Of a DNA stretch of 64,000 nucleotides, positions 62,240 to 64,000 are shown in pieces. The translations under genes and the position numbers were made by a program. Source of the stretch: Plastoroseomonas hellenica (lineage in GTDB: Bacteria; Pseudomonadota; Alphaproteobacteria; Acetobacterales; Acetobacteraceae); assembly GCF_018129085.1 (NCBI RefSeq), contig NZ_JAAGBB010000011.1, forward strand, positions 106,918 to 170,917. Reading direction: 5' to 3'. Under the pieces are notes generated by a model. It saw nothing but the letters and a program-made list of their open reading frames with translations. It had not been told where the DNA came from and made no database searches. Within the stretch, counting starts at the first letter, position 1, and the number at the start of each line of letters is the position of its first letter.

Positions 62240-63181
62240 TCAGGCGGCGGCTTGGTAGGTGCGCGGGATGCCGGCGGCGGCGACCCGGCCATGCAGCGTC
62301 TCGCTTGGCAGCCCGGCGGCCAGCACCTGCCGGGCTTCCAGCAGCGCGGCGAGGTCGATGCCGGTCGCGAAGCCTTCGGATTCCAGCAGGTAGACCAGGT
62401 CCTCGGTCGCGGCATTGCCGACCGAGCCGGGCGCGAAGGGGCAGCCGCCGAGGCCGCCGAGCGCCGCATCGAAGCCGCGCACGCCTTCCTCCAGCGCCGC
62501 CAGGACATTCGCCATCGCCATGCCGAGCGTGTCGTGCAGATGCAGGTTGCCGAAGCGGTCCGCGCCGACCTCCGCGCTGACAGCGCGCACCAGGCGGCGG
62601 ACCTGCCCCGGCGCCGCATAGCCGAGGGTGTCGGCGAGGGCCACGACATCCGCCCCCGCTTCCGCCAGCACAGCCGCGAGCGCCACGACCTCGGCCTCCG
62701 GCACGGCGCCCTGCAGGGAGCAGCCGAAGGCCGTGGAGATGCCGGCCTCGATGCGCGGCCGCCCCTCGCCCAGGCTCCGCGACCAGGACAGGATCCGCCC
62801 GAGCTCGGCCACCTGCGCGTCGCGGCTGCGGCGGACATTGGCGCGGCTATGCGCCTCGCTGGCGGAGACCGGCACGATGATGGATTGCGCGCCGGCCGCG
62901 GCGGCGTCCTGCGCGCCGCGCAGGTTGGGCGCGAGCGCCACCACGAGCAGCGCGGGATGCGCCGCGCGCGTGGCCGCCGTCACCGCGGCGGCATCGGCCA
63001 TCTGCGGCATGGCGGCCGGCGGCACGAAGCTCGCGACTTCCATCTCGGAGAGGCCGGCGCCGGCCATGGCGGCGATCCAGGCGCGCTTGGCGGCGGTCGG
63101 CATGACGGCTTTCGCCATCTGCAAGCCGTCGCGCGGGCCGACCTCCCGGACGATGACCCGCTCCGCCGCCGTTCTGCGCAT
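62240..63181 (-). CDS. Hydroxymethylglutaryl-CoA lyase-like enzyme
   Basis: 313 residues. TIM-barrel HMGL signatures: VIVREVGPRDGLQ with the catalytic Arg-Asp, FGCSLQGAVPE, the metal-binding HLHDTLGMAMAN, and GGLGGCPFAPGSVGN with the catalytic Cys. Family reaction: HMG-CoA to acetyl-CoA and acetoacetate, though relatives cleave citramalyl-CoA and other substrates. The neighbouring CoA-transferase would produce the CoA ester. Confidence 0.9.
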   Translation of the reverse strand: MRRTAAERVIVREVGPRDGLQMAKAVMPTAAKRAWIAAMAGAGLSEMEVASFVPPAAMPQMADAAAVTAATRAAHPALLVVALAPNLRGAQDAAAAGAQSIIVPVSASEAHSRANVRRSRDAQVAELGRILSWSRSLGEGRPRIEAGISTAFGCSLQGAVPEAEVVALAAVLAEAGADVVALADTLGYAAPGQVRRLVRAVSAEVGADRFGNLHLHDTLGMAMANVLAALEEGVRGFDAALGGLGGCPFAPGSVGNAATEDLVYLLESEGFATGIDLAALLEARQVLAAGLPSETLHGRVAAAGIPRTYQAAA

Positions 63182-63286
63182 GGCGTTCTTCCCTGGCGTT
63201 GCCTTCCACCGCGCAGGATGCGGCGGGCGGCGCCGCGGCCAGAAGCCGTCATTGCAGCAAGGGGCTTGCGCCGGCGACGGAAGCCG

Positions 63287-64000
63287 TCAGCCCGGCCGCG
63301 TCGCCCGCAGCACCGGCGGCAGCACAACCGCGGCGACGATGCCGAGCTGCCCTGCCGCCAGCAGCAGCGGCAGGGTCCAGCCGCCGAAGACCGCCACCAG
63401 CACCGCGAAACCCGAGGGCGCCAGCACGTAGCCGAGGAAGCAGAGCGTGCTCGATCCCGCCGTCGCCTCGATGACGCGCTCCGGCGGCACCAGGCGCGCG
63501 ACCTCGGCGTTGTAGATGCCGTTCCAGCTCGCCGCGACGCAGCCGGTCAGCGTGCAGAGCGTGACGAGCAGCCAGAAGGGCGCGCCCGCCGGCAGCAGGG
63601 TCAGCGCCGCCACCAGCGCCGCCGCCGCGATCGCCTGCACGGCGAGTGCGAGCGCCGGCCGGCCGGTGCGGTCGGCGAGCCAGCCGAGGCCGATGCGGGC
63701 GAGAGCGCCGCCCGCCTGCATGCCGGCGAAGGCAGCGCCGGCCTGGATCAGCGGCAGGCCCCGCGCCTCGGTGAGCCAGGTGACGGTGAAGGCGAAGAGG
63801 CTGCCCTGCACGACGGCGAAGGAGAAGGCGAGGAGCGTCAGCGGCGGCAGCAGCCGGTGCAGCCGGAGCGCGGCGAAGGGCCCGGCGAGGCTGCGGCGGC
63901 TGAACAGCGCCGCGGGGCCGACCGGCTGGCGCGGGTCGCGCTCGACATCCAGCGCCACGCGCTGCGGCTGCACGACGAGGCAGGCGAGGAGCGCCGCGAC
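63287..64000 (-). CDS. MFS transporter, C-terminal half (cut by the window edge)
   Basis: The frame is open to the last base, so the N-terminal half is missing. The visible 237 residues hold six hydrophobic segments and the central MFS loop motif GLGWLADRTGRPALAL. TLTGCVAASWNGIYNAEVARL fits the second half of an oxalate/formate- or monocarboxylate-type MFS. It is 105 bases before the lyase gene and probably heads the operon as an uptake system for the same acid. Confidence 0.85.
   Translation of the reverse strand, partial: VAALLACLVVQPQRVALDVERDPRQPVGPAALFSRRSLAGPFAALRLHRLLPPLTLLAFSFAVVQGSLFAFTVTWLTEARGLPLIQAGAAFAGMQAGGALARIGLGWLADRTGRPALALAVQAIAAAALVAALTLLPAGAPFWLLVTLCTLTGCVAASWNGIYNAEVARLVPPERVIEATAGSSTLCFLGYVLAPSGFAVLVAVFGGWTLPLLLAAGQLGIVAAVVLPPVLRATRPG

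Overview
This window comes from a GC-rich alphaproteobacterium. Acetobacteraceae (Roseomonas-like) is my best guess, based on the GC-rich core, the abundance of Bug-type binding proteins and the core gene set; the sequence does not prove it. A clear boundary lies at about 27.4 kb. Everything left of it is the integrase-bearing arm of an integrative conjugative element. Everything right of it is chromosome, visibly richer in GC, with short overlapping genes.

Element, 1-27.4 kb. The trb conjugation operon (end of trbE, then trbJ, trbK-alt, trbL, trbF, trbG, trbI and a DUF2274 gene) is followed by about 19 kb of cargo, then alpA and a P4-type tyrosine integrase directly against the 3' end of guaA. 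The last 12 bases of guaA are the likely attachment core. Between integrase and guaA are five copies of ATACCGTC, probably arm-type protein-binding sites. Cargo module A (6.2-17.9 kb) is rich in flavin- and glutathione-linked reductases: an FMN reductase, Old Yellow Enzyme, azoreductase, luciferase-like oxidoreductase and glutathionyl-hydroquinone reductase, with a hydrolase, an NmrA-type SDR, an isochorismatase-fold hydrolase, DoxX, a small lipoprotein and three LysR regulators. It also holds a decayed fourth LysR gene whose operator is still intact. Cargo module B (18.1-25.3 kb) is an acyl-CoA operon (ligase, nitroreductase, SDR, thiolase, MHS-type transporter) next to a TetR gene; a perfect palindrome sits between the -35 and -10 boxes of its promoter.

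Chromosome, 27.4-41 kb: guaA, a TSUP permease, a GcvA-like LysR gene, a GNAT-rsmB-HAD operon, guaB, rlmE-ppx/gppA, tRNA-Gln(CTG), a charged secreted protein, a ccdAB toxin-antitoxin pair, a GNAT gene, an Lrp gene and 4-hydroxyphenylpyruvate dioxygenase. A roughly 50-base structured repeat with a compensatory stem change lies after guaB and after the dioxygenase gene.

Chromosome, 41.3-58.4 kb: what looks like one homogentisate regulon. A nine-gene leftward operon (SDR, double EthD protein, KstD-like flavoprotein, maleylacetoacetate isomerase, FAD monooxygenase with a 68-residue DUF2783 partner, divergent metallo-beta-lactamase-fold protein, Bug protein, MarR) is divergent from a branched-chain-type ABC importer. 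An IclR gene is divergent from hmgA-fahA. Both divergent control regions carry nearly the same 16-base palindrome, which points to joint control by the IclR protein. The proposed flow is import, ring hydroxylation to homogentisate, ring opening, isomerisation, then hydrolysis to fumarate and acetoacetate.

The right end (58.5-64 kb) has a LysR gene, a small membrane protein and a leftward operon of MFS transporter (cut by the window), HMG-CoA-lyase-like enzyme, CaiB/BaiF CoA-transferase and a second Bug protein.
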